Source: Streptomyces sp. PsTaAH-137
Lineage (GTDB): Bacteria > Actinomycetota > Actinomycetes > Streptomycetales > Streptomycetaceae
Assembly (NCBI RefSeq): GCF_003259365.1
Contig: NZ_QLLY01000016.1
Coordinates: 1 to 64,000 of the forward strand
Length of the DNA: 64,000 nt
Direction: 5' to 3'
Of this stretch, positions 24,112 through 31,754 are shown in pieces. Below the pieces are notes generated by a model. The model had not been told where the DNA came from and did no database searches. It saw only the letters and a list, made by a program, of their open reading frames with translations. Numbering within the stretch: position 1 is the first letter of the stretch; each line of letters begins with the position of its first letter. The position numbers were made by a program, and so were the translations under genes.

Positions 24112-24977
24112 GACTCCCAGAACTGGCCCCATCCCAGATTCCTGAGCTACAACGTCTGCGGCGGAGTCTGCGCGATGTACCAGGGATCGAAGACTGCCTG
24201 GCGCGACAACATGATCCACATGATGGATTACTGGGACGCCGATCTCCTGATGACACAGGAGATGTGTTACGGCCAGTGGACCTTGCTGCGCGACGAGTTG
24301 GGCGATCGCTCATCGGGCGGCCCCGCGTACGACTCGGTGTGGGGCGCGGCGTTGGCTGAGAACCCGGGCTGCGCGAAATGGGGTGCCGACACCCGATACG
24401 GCCTGGCCACCTTCAGCAAGGGCAGAGCGGGCACCATCGATCAGAGCACACGCAGTGTCACCATCCTCCCCAATCCCGCCGGTGGGGAGCAGCGGATCCT
24501 GCTGTGCGCGAAGACCACGGTCGCAGGGCGCGGTGTCCGCGCATGCAACACCCACATTGACTACCGGGGTGACAACCCGAGGGCCCAGGTCGCGCAGGTC
24601 GCCGCTATCGGCCGCCAGTACGCGGCGCAGGGCGATCCGGTAGTGCTGGCAGGGGACTTCAACATGTTCCCCAAGGACGTGCGCATGGACCCGCTCTACG
24701 ACCACGGTGGCGGCACGGGGATCTTCCAGGAGGTTGACGAGAACGACAAGTCACATTTCTCGGGCACCGACTGCCCCCAGTCGGCAGACCGGTGTCGTAG
24801 CGGCGAAGAGACGGCCGAGCCGGTGTGCTCCCCTCGCGCCGACGGGCGCGGGAAGATCGACTACATCTTCCTGAGCTACTACTGGTTCACCACGGTGCGC
24901 GGGGCGACGCTGCGGCTTGCACACCGGGCATGTCCGACCACCATCTGCTGCGGGGGGCTGCGGCATGGGAGCGGTAA
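24112..24977 (+). pseudogene. endonuclease/exonuclease/phosphatase family fragment
   Basis: FLSYNVCGGVCAMYQGSK, LLMTQEMCYGQWTLL, CNTHIDYRGDNPRAQVAQVA, VVLAGDFNMFPKDVRMDP and GKIDYIFLSYYWFTTV carry the EEP-superfamily catalytic Glu, His, GDFN and DYIF motifs. The N-terminal secretion signal is missing; the frame simply emerges from the ligase fragment. Near 24925 a frameshift puts the final SDHHLLRGAAAWER motif, ending TAA 24977, in another frame. Probably once a secreted DNase or sphingomyelinase-like enzyme. Confidence 0.75.
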
Positions 24978-25049
24978 AGGACACCGCCAAGAATTCCAGC
25001 CTCAAGCCCGAACTGACAGACTGAACCGATGGCCTTCTGAACGAGGAAT

Positions 25050-25480
25050 GCGCCTCGGTGAGTGAGATGCCGGGAGGTATGTCCGGCAGCAGTACGCCGT
25101 GCGGTTCGTCGGCGCCGAGGGCGCGGTAGTGGCGTTGCCAGTTGAGCGGCCAGGGGCAGTCCCAGTCCTGGTCGATCTCAGCCAGCTGTTTCGCGCGTTC
25201 TGCGGCTCGTGTCAAGTTCTTCCCGAAGCCGCCCTTGCGTCGGAGGTTGGCGAGGTGCTGGCCGATGGCCATCATCAGCCTCGCCCTCGCCCCACATCGC
25301 GTCCTGTCGGGGTGCGAGGTGCCCGGTGGCCCTGCGGTAGGACCGTAGGGCGGCGAGCTTGCTCCCCCCATGCCTCTCACCCGACTGCCACACCATCCCA
25401 GCCTCCGGGGCATATCCGTGGCGCTGGGAGTTCAGAAACTGATCGACCCACACCCTGATCCGCAGACATACGAGGCAGCC
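25050..25480 (-). pseudogene. remnant of a DEAD/DEAH helicase HA-domain region
   Basis: Minus-strand pieces RIRVWVDQFLNSQRHGYAPE, GMVWQSGERHGGSKLAALRS and, in another frame, GQHLANLRRKGGFGKNLTRA, AERAKQLAEIDQDWDCPWPL, NWQRHYRAL match the helicase-associated repeats at the C-terminus of large Streptomyces helicases. A frameshift near 25270 and lack of the ATPase core make it debris. Bases 24978-25049 and 25481-25765 contain nothing I can support. Confidence 0.6.
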
Positions 25481-25765
25481 CTCGCCGCCATCCAACTGTG
25501 GTCACGAATGGCTACCCGAGCCAGACGATGTTCAGGACCGTCAGGCTGCACAGGGGCCGGTGGATCCACTAGGTGGCAGAGACCTGGCTGACGGCCGCGT
25601 AGCGGACGTCCTCACCCTCGGCGTCGGTGTCGGTGTCGGTGTCGAACTAGTGAGTCTCCGCTCGATGGTGAGCTGGCGTCCCAACTGGTCGGCTCTGTTG
25701 GCGCCATGACTGCCAGTGTTCTCCCGCGCGCACCCGGGGCAGTGTAGTGAGACGACTACTGCTCA

Positions 25766-26098
25766 TTGAGACTTACCCAGTGGACCTCGTGGGACCGCCG
25801 AGCCCGAGCCGTCATCACCGCCGCCAGCAGAGAGTTCCCGCTCGAGGTCACCCTGGCGCGACTCCGGGAGAATTGCACCGCCGTGGGGGAGGCGCTCAAC
25901 ATCCGGTTCGTGCCCGAGCTGGCCCACCGCATGATCGACCAGGGACCGTGGCTCACCGGCGGGGGCTACATCAGCCGCAAACTGCTCGCCGAGGCTGCCG
26001 AGCGCATCGATCGGTGCAACGCCCGCCCGGAGGGCGCTGCGATCGGCCGCACAGTGCGCCTGCACCGCGTCCCGACCGCCTGCACCGGGGCAGACTGA
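25766..26098 (+). CDS. 110-residue hypothetical protein
   Basis: From TTG 25766: RRARAVITAASREFPLEVTL, ARLRENCTAVGEALNIRFVP, ELAHRMIDQGPWLTGGGYIS, RKLLAEAAERIDRCNA. Helical soluble protein with good codon bias in the middle. The start is uncertain, with GAGACTT-type sequence only. No family recognised. Confidence 0.45.
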   Translation: MRLTQWTSWDRRARAVITAASREFPLEVTLARLRENCTAVGEALNIRFVPELAHRMIDQGPWLTGGGYISRKLLAEAAERIDRCNARPEGAAIGRTVRLHRVPTACTGAD

Positions 26099-26122
26099 TG
26101 ACAGCTGCCGGACGCCGTGCAC

Positions 26123-26386
26123 CTACGCCTCGACCGGCGTCTGGGCGAGAACGGCCCGTCGATGCCGCCGGTACACCGACACGTTGACAAGACACAGCCC
26201 CGCGCACAGCATCGCATCCAGGCCCGTCAGCCATGCCGACTTCACGCCCGACGCCTGCACCTGAGCCACGAAGTCGCTCAGTGAGAGCACTGTCAGCATG
26301 AGGAAGACCCACCGCATAGTCGCCGTCAGTTTCGCTATGCGCGGCGACAACGGGTAGGAGGAGCGCGGGCGTTGCTCATCAGTCAT
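26123..26386 (-). CDS. small membrane protein
   Basis: 87 residues from ATG 26386: MTDEQRPRSSYPLSPRIA, then two hydrophobic segments (MRWVFLMLTVLSLSDFVA and WLTGLDAMLCAGLCLVNVSV) and a basic YRRHRRAVLAQTPVEA end. Two membrane helices with positive termini inside. Function unknown. It converges on the gene at 25766. Confidence 0.5.
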   Translation of the reverse strand: MTDEQRPRSSYPLSPRIAKLTATMRWVFLMLTVLSLSDFVAQVQASGVKSAWLTGLDAMLCAGLCLVNVSVYRRHRRAVLAQTPVEA

Positions 26387-26404
26387 GCAGACCGCCTTCC
26401 CCAC

Positions 26405-27027
26405 GGTGCTTCGGCTACAGCCGTGATGCGGTCAGTCCCTCTGCTCGCCGCCCCCGGGCGGGCCCTCACCAATGGCCCCGAAGACCCGCCAGGGGCTCAC
26501 CTGCGAACCCAGACTCCGGGTATTCCTGCCGCCGCAGCATAAACAGGCAAGTCGGCCGAACCGCCGCGCGCGGCAAGTCCAGCTGTCCCCGGTGCCACTG
26601 CTCGACCCGCTCGTTGCAAGAAGGGGCGCCCGCGTCCGGTCTGTCCGTGCCGTACACCGCGTGATGCCCGCGATGCGCCCACGCATGCCCGTTCGGGGGT
26701 GCTGGCGTGCCCGTCGGGCCTCCGCATCGATTCGGCGCTGTGGTATTTCTCGCCCTGCCACGCGCGGGCCATGTCTTGGGGCATCATCGGTAGAAATCGG
26801 CGCCATGCGGCGGATTCGACGGAGCTACCCACGGCTCCGTCCAACGGGTGGGAGAGGCGAAGGAGCGAGAAATCCTCGTGGGCTCAGTGCGGTGGACCCC
26901 CTCGTCACCCCACCCCCGACCGGTGCGTATTCACAGGAGAGAGGACCCTCAGGTCTGTGAAGAATCGATTCCCCATTCCGGAGACGAGAGTCTCCCGCCT
27001 CCCCAGGTCGTTCGGCTTAGGCGGGGG
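26405..27027. other. 620-base stretch without a supported gene
   Basis: Several short frames exist on both strands, but none shows a recognised domain or a consistent coding signal. A minus-strand piece (PDAGAPSCNERVEQWHRG, then CLFMLRRQEYPESGFAGEPL) looks faintly protein-like and may be decayed coding sequence. The final 120 bases form the leader of the regulator at 27028. Confidence 0.4.
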
Positions 27028-28086
27028 ATGGCTGTGAGGCAGCAGGCTGAAGGCCCCACGCTCGGCGCCGGCCACACGTTGGGCACCGAGGAAGTGGCTG
27101 TCTACCGATGGCTCGCCCTGCACCGGCGGTTCGATCCGGCCCGGATGGCGGCGGAACTGGAGCTGAGGGAGGCGCAGGTGACCGACGCCGTCGACCGACT
27201 CTGCGAACTGGGCCTTCTACAACGAGGCACGGGCGGCGACGGGTCTCTGAGGGCAGTCGACCCGCATCTGGCCGCAGCGGTCGCATCGGCGCCGGTGGAG
27301 CGGGCCATCCGGGAGCAGGAAATATCCTTAAGGGCGCTGCGCGACCAGTTCGCGCAGCTCTCCTCGCACTACGAAGAGGGGCTACGCGGCGCCCCGGCCA
27401 CCCTGGAGACCATTCCCGCCCTGAGCGAGGTTCGCGCCGCCCTCGACCGTGCCGCCGAGATGTGCCGCGAGGAGATGATCACCGTCCAGCCTGGTGGCAC
27501 GCGCGCCCCCGAGGTACTCAAGGACGCCCTTGCCAGGGATAGTGACATCCTCGGTCGCGGGGTGCGAATACGCACCCTTTACCACCATACGGCGCGCTTC
27601 AACAGCCCCAGTCAGGCGTACGTGGCCCTGGCCAGCGCCCTCGGTGCCGAGTACCGCACCGCCCACCAACTCTGCGGCCGAATGATCGTCTTCGACCGCT
27701 CCCTGGCCTTCCTGCCCGACCACCGGGGGACGTGGGGGGCCGTCGCCATCCGTGAGCCGTCGGTCGTGCACTTCCTGTGCGAGCTGTTCGAGCAGGCATG
27801 GACGGAGGCGCAACCGTTCTCCGACGCCGCCACCGATGGGCTGGAAGCCGTGGCCAAGGACCTGGACCGGACCATCCTGCGGCTGTTGGCCACCGGGCGT
27901 AAGGACGAGACGATCGCCCGCCGCCTCGGTATGTCGCTGCGGACCACGCGCAAGCACATCGCGGACATCATGCAGATGCTGGGAGCGGAGAGCCGATTCC
28001 AGGCTGGGTTCGCCGTGGCCGCCCGGGGTTTGCTCCGTGACGACGAGCCGGAGGGTGACGACGTCGACACTCGGGAATCGACGTGA
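27028..28086 (+). CDS. LuxR-type HTH regulator with TrmB-like N-terminus
   Basis: 352 residues from ATG 27028 (GCGGGGG upstream). The N-terminal winged helix (EEVAVYRWLALHRRFDPARM, AAELELREAQVTDAVDRLCE) is TrmB-like. The middle domain (LKDALARDSDILGRGVRIRT) resembles a PLD-like sensor. The C-terminal LuxR HTH, LRLLATGRKDETIARRLGMS and LRTTRKHIADIMQMLGAESR, is clear. Streptomyces often carry such regulators near secondary-metabolite clusters; it is 1.7 kb from the stand-alone A gene, so a role in cluster control is possible but unproven. Confidence 0.85.
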   Translation: MAVRQQAEGPTLGAGHTLGTEEVAVYRWLALHRRFDPARMAAELELREAQVTDAVDRLCELGLLQRGTGGDGSLRAVDPHLAAAVASAPVERAIREQEISLRALRDQFAQLSSHYEEGLRGAPATLETIPALSEVRAALDRAAEMCREEMITVQPGGTRAPEVLKDALARDSDILGRGVRIRTLYHHTARFNSPSQAYVALASALGAEYRTAHQLCGRMIVFDRSLAFLPDHRGTWGAVAIREPSVVHFLCELFEQAWTEAQPFSDAATDGLEAVAKDLDRTILRLLATGRKDETIARRLGMSLRTTRKHIADIMQMLGAESRFQAGFAVAARGLLRDDEPEGDDVDTREST

Positions 28087-28109
28087 TCGGGTGTCAGTAG
28101 GGGCACAGG

Positions 28110-28694
28110 TCAGCCTGGGTCGCCCAGCACCAGCTCCATGAGGACGGTCGGGGTGTGCACATCGAGGAGGTCGTAGGCGTGGTTGCGGGGCACGAAAAGT
28201 GTTCCGCCTCCCCGCAGGCGTAGATCCACGGCACCCCTGCCCGGCCCGGCCGAGGCGTTGCCGTCGCGCGTGACGCGGCACCGACACGCGCCGTTCAGCA
28301 CTGTCACGACGTACTCGGCCGCGCCTGACGCCTGCCGCGCGCCGATCGCTGCCGACGGCAGAAACCGGTAGGACGCCCGCACCGGAAGCCCCAGGACGTC
28401 GCCGATCGTGGCCGCGAGCAGCTCGGCCTTCGGGCCGATCGTCGCGGACTGAGGGAGCAGCCCTTTCACGCGGGCGGGTCCGGTCCCGGCCGCCCGGAAG
28501 CCGGGGTTTCCCACAGCGGCGGGCCAGCCGTCGGGCGGGCAGACGGAACGGGCGAGGCGTTGCAGTTCGGGCAGGGTGTCGGAGTTCTCGGGCCAGAACA
28601 GAGCCGGTCCCTTGTCCCCGTTGGTCGCGACGCACAGCGCGATCTCCCGGACGAACGAATCGAGCGGCTCCTCCAGCCGTTGCGGCTCCGGCAC
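28110..28694 (-). CDS. hypothetical protein with cupin-like C-terminus
   Basis: 194 residues from GTG 28694. The N-terminal half has FVREIALCVATNGDKGPALF and DTLPELQRLARSVCPPDGWP. The C-terminal half AAEYVVTVLNGACRCRVTR, GAVDLRLRGGGTLFVPRNHA, YDLLDVHTPTVLMELVL has the beta-strand pattern of a cupin with a VPRNHAYDL-type strand and one conserved His. It might sense or bind a metabolite. Convergent with the LuxR-type gene (24 bases between stops). The same frame is open to 28940, so the start is uncertain. Confidence 0.55.
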   Translation of the reverse strand: MPEPQRLEEPLDSFVREIALCVATNGDKGPALFWPENSDTLPELQRLARSVCPPDGWPAAVGNPGFRAAGTGPARVKGLLPQSATIGPKAELLAATIGDVLGLPVRASYRFLPSAAIGARQASGAAEYVVTVLNGACRCRVTRDGNASAGPGRGAVDLRLRGGGTLFVPRNHAYDLLDVHTPTVLMELVLGDPG

Positions 28695-29026
28695 AGCTCT
28701 CCGATCTCTCGTCTGCCCGCCCCGGCCGGGGCACGTGGGCTTTGTCGAGTCGACTGCCGCTTCGGTCGCTCCCCACCAGAGTTCCCCCCGTCCCGGCACC
28801 GTCCGACGGCGGCCTGAAAGGCATTGTGGCGCCCGGAAGTCCGCCTTAGAAGTCCCGAGATCCCGGGACACGGCGCGGGCGCGTCCGGACAGCACAACCG
28901 CCCGGCGCGGCCGATGGGCGGCCTCGCCGGACTTGATCATGCGTATGGGGCTTGAGGGCGCCCTGCCTCGACTGAGGCCGCCGAGAGACCGCCCCGTGTG
29001 TGTGGGGGCGACGCGTCCCAGGGCCC
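28695..29026. other. 332-base intergenic stretch
   Basis: Contains the probable upstream region of the cupin-like gene and the 3' side of the small LuxR gene. The cupin-like frame stays open to 28940, so part of this may be coding if an earlier start is used. No repeat or RNA gene is evident. Confidence 0.35.
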
Positions 29027-29275
29027 CTACGACGTGGTTTCCCCCAGGGAACGGGGCGACTCCTCGTGCGTCTCGGAGAGGGCGAGGGCGAGGCGCAGCA
29101 GATGGATGCGGTTCCTGGCTCCTGTCTTCTCGCGGATTCTGCGCAGATAGGTGTCGACGGTGTGCGGACTCAGGTTCATCCGGCGCGCGATCGACGCGTG
29201 AGTGAGACCCTCGGCCAGGTGCCCGAGTGTCTCGCGTTCACGGTTGCTCAGCGCAACCGGGGCGGAGGAAGCCAT
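29027..29275 (-). CDS. minimal LuxR-type HTH regulator
   Basis: 82 residues from ATG 29275, almost nothing but an HTH: LSNRERETLGHLAEGLTHAS, IARRMNLSPHTVDTYLRRIR, EKTGARNRIHLLRLALALS is a complete LuxR C-terminal domain. There is no sensor or receiver domain, so it is a ger-E-like stand-alone regulator. It lies 25 bases downstream of the DSGWG-repeat peptide gene on the same strand, so the two are probably co-transcribed. An upstream in-frame ATG at 29323 would overlap that gene. Confidence 0.75.
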   Translation of the reverse strand: MASSAPVALSNRERETLGHLAEGLTHASIARRMNLSPHTVDTYLRRIREKTGARNRIHLLRLALALSETHEESPRSLGETTS

Positions 29276-29300
29276 CGGTCCGTGGCGGCGGACGGTGTCC

Positions 29301-29573
29301 TCAGCCCCAGCCGCTGTCGTCACCCGGAGCGGCGGTCAGCCCCGGGGCGATGGACTTCGGGGGTTCCACGCTGCCCCAGCCACTGTCGGCCGGTGAGACG
29401 ACGGTGCGCGTCTCGCCCGAGGCCACGGGCGGCTCCACGCTGCCCCAGCCGCTGTCGTCCGTGTTCGCCGCGATGACAGCGGAGTGCAGAGGCGTTCCCT
29501 CTACGGCGGACGCGGCGCCGAGGGCGAGCAGGGCGGCGGCGATCAGTGTGGCGAGGGGGCGTCTGGCGTTCAC
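29301..29573 (-). CDS. secreted peptide with DSGWG repeats
   Basis: 90 residues from GTG 29573 (AGGAG 5 bases upstream). MNARRPLATLIAAALLALGA is a signal peptide with probable cleavage after SAVEG or ASA. The mature part contains DSGWGSVEPP twice and a final DSGWG at the very C-terminus. No Cys. The repeats look like a processed peptide or a cell-surface peptide. Located at the left edge of the biosynthetic cluster and directly upstream of a minimal LuxR gene. I do not recognise the family. Confidence 0.65.
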   Translation of the reverse strand: MNARRPLATLIAAALLALGAASAVEGTPLHSAVIAANTDDSGWGSVEPPVASGETRTVVSPADSGWGSVEPPKSIAPGLTAAPGDDSGWG

Positions 29574-29755
29574 GGGGACTCCTGTCGTGAAGTGATGGGA
29601 AGGAGGCGGGCGGGGCTTCCGGACCGGAACCCCGCTGACTCAAGGTTCTCCGGTGCGTGACCCCGCCGCCATGGAATCCGGGGCTCACCAACCTGTCCGG
29701 CAGCAAAGACGAACGGGCCGCAAAAGGCGCGGAGTTGAACAAAACGGTCCGCTTC

Positions 29756-31285
29756 TCACCTTGCTCGACCGCTGGATGTCGCCACGGCGGCCGGGCCCGA
29801 GCCGGGGCGGCGACGCCGGACCAGCTCCTCCAGGCGGCCGCGGTCCAGCTTGCCGCTGAGAGTCAGGGGCAGCGAGGGCAGCGCCACGAAGCGGGCGGGC
29901 ACCATGTGTGACGGCAAGAACTCCCTCATCCGCAAGGGGAGTTCTCGCGCGAGCGCGTCGTCCGCAGCGCTCTCGGGGACGAAGCACCCGACGAGCATCG
30001 CTTCCCCGCGCGGGCCGGTCACCGCCACGACGGCACCGGAGGCCACGCCGGCGCATGCGAGCAACCTGCTTTCGACCTCGCCCAGTTCCACGCGCATCCC
30101 GCGCACCTTCACCTGACGGTCCGCGCGGCCCAGGCAGCGCAGGGCGCCGTCGGCATCCCGCACGGCGAGGTCACCGGTGCGGTACCAGACCCTGCCGTCC
30201 GGGTCACGGACGAACGCCCGCGCGGTCAGCTCGGGCCGGTCCAGGTAGCAGTCCGCGATGCCCCCGGACAGCAGGATCTCACCAACCTCCCCGTCCTCCA
30301 CCACCCCTCCCTCTGACCGTAGTTGGACCTCGACATGGGGAAGCGCCCGGCCGATGGGCGTACCCGGCGCGTCCCACCGGGCCAGCTCACCGGGTGTGAG
30401 CTGCTGCCACGTCGCGTAGACCGTGCCCTCGGTCGGACCGTACAGATTGTGGTACGTCGCACCGGGCGAGATGCCGAGGTCCGCCCAGCGGGCCACGACA
30501 GCCGGTTCCACCGCCTCGCCGGCGAGCAGCACCCGGCGCAGCTCCGGGAAGGCCGCGCCGGTCCGCTCGGCGGCGTCGAGCAGATAACGGAAGACGGTCG
30601 GCACCTGACTCAGGACCGTCGCCCGCTCCTCGATCAGCAGGTCGACGAGGCTGCGTGGGTGCCGCAGCGTCTGGTCGGAGACGGCGATCAGCCGGGCGCC
30701 GGTCACCAGCGGGACCCACGCCTCGGCGAGGCTCACGTCGAAGCAGGGGGAGGTGGACTGCGCCCAGACCTCCCCGGCGCCGAACCCGAGGGACGTCACG
30801 AACCCGCGGACGAACGCGGCGAGGCTCCGGTGGGAAACCACCACCCCTTTCGGGCGGCCGGTGGAGCCCGACGTGTGCAGCACGTACGCGGTGCCCTCCG
30901 GCGTGCGCCGCCCAGAGGTCTCCGCGACCGGCGCGTCACTGAGGACGAAGCCGCCGTCGGGGCCGGGCTCCACGACCGTGTGGACCCCGGCGTCGGCGAG
31001 CACGAAGTCCTGGCGCGGGCGGGGATAGGACGGGTCCACCGGTACGTATCCGCAGCCGTGCCGCCAGATGCCGAGTACGGCGGCGTACACCCGCCACCCG
31101 CGTGGCATCCGCATCCCCACGAGGTCGCCGTGACTCACGCCCGCTCCGGCCAGCAGTTCGCGTACGGTCTCGGCCGCCGCGCCCAGTTGGCCGTACGTGA
31201 CTTCGCGGGAGGCGTCGGAGACGGCGATCCTCTCCGGATGGCTGGTGATGCTCTTCTGGACCCACTCATCGACCCGGTCGTCCAT
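29756..31285 (-). CDS. stand-alone NRPS adenylation enzyme
   Basis: 509 residues from ATG 31285. All adenylation core motifs are present: YVLHTSGSTGRPKGVVVSHR (A3), NLYGPTEGTVYATW (A5), GEILLSG (A6), YRTGDL (A7), GRADRQVKVRGMRVELGEVE (A8) and LTLSGKLDRGRLEE (A10 Lys). No carrier or condensation domain. By-eye pocket residues are D-V-A-S-L-A-L-V-Y-K, for which I have no confident substrate. It probably loads a carrier protein in trans, such as the N-terminal PCP at 49925 or the PCP of the C-PCP protein. Divergent from the SARP gene. Confidence 0.9.
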   Translation of the reverse strand: MDDRVDEWVQKSITSHPERIAVSDASREVTYGQLGAAAETVRELLAGAGVSHGDLVGMRMPRGWRVYAAVLGIWRHGCGYVPVDPSYPRPRQDFVLADAGVHTVVEPGPDGGFVLSDAPVAETSGRRTPEGTAYVLHTSGSTGRPKGVVVSHRSLAAFVRGFVTSLGFGAGEVWAQSTSPCFDVSLAEAWVPLVTGARLIAVSDQTLRHPRSLVDLLIEERATVLSQVPTVFRYLLDAAERTGAAFPELRRVLLAGEAVEPAVVARWADLGISPGATYHNLYGPTEGTVYATWQQLTPGELARWDAPGTPIGRALPHVEVQLRSEGGVVEDGEVGEILLSGGIADCYLDRPELTARAFVRDPDGRVWYRTGDLAVRDADGALRCLGRADRQVKVRGMRVELGEVESRLLACAGVASGAVVAVTGPRGEAMLVGCFVPESAADDALARELPLRMREFLPSHMVPARFVALPSLPLTLSGKLDRGRLEELVRRRRPGSGPAAVATSSGRAR

Positions 31286-31754
31286 GGTGCCGAACCGCCC
31301 CTCGCTGTGCGCTGTCGGTGGTGCGCGAAGCACCGTCCGCGGGACGCTAGGCAGCACCTGGGGGCGGGTCAAGGCGTTCCCGGCCGGTTCTGGGCCGGTG
31401 GCCGGCGCGCCCGCGGTCGGGCGTTCCGGCCGAGGACCAGGGGTTTTGGGCGGTCGGGTGTGCGGGGCCGCCCGCCGGCGAGGGGGAGCGCGGCGCGCTG
31501 TCGGAACCGGGGCGGAACCGGCGGCGCACCCGTACATGACCCGGCGGCGGCCGCGTCGAGGCCCAACACCACGCCGATAGGCGACACTTGCGGCTTTCGT
31601 GCGGTTCGCAACCCCCTGGCTTTGCTGTCGTGCAGGTCGGTGAGGTGGCCGGGGCGTGTCCCGCAGGGGGTGTCATGGCGATCGTAGAGGACGAGGACAG
31701 CCATCCCGCCCACGGCGAGGACCGCCGCGGACGCAGCAGAAGCCGGAGATGTGA
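31286..31754. promoter_or_regulatory. divergent promoter region with 11-bp direct repeats
   Basis: 469 bases between the adenylation gene and the SARP gene. CGGAACC occurs at 31502 and 31513, exactly 11 bases apart, the spacing typical of SARP heptamer repeats. The repeat overlaps the GGAACGG-type motif found in the other cluster promoters. No other gene is supported here. Confidence 0.5.

Noticed and set aside
25622..25645. GTCGGT minisatellite
   Set aside because: Only about four units in non-coding debris; no evidence of function.
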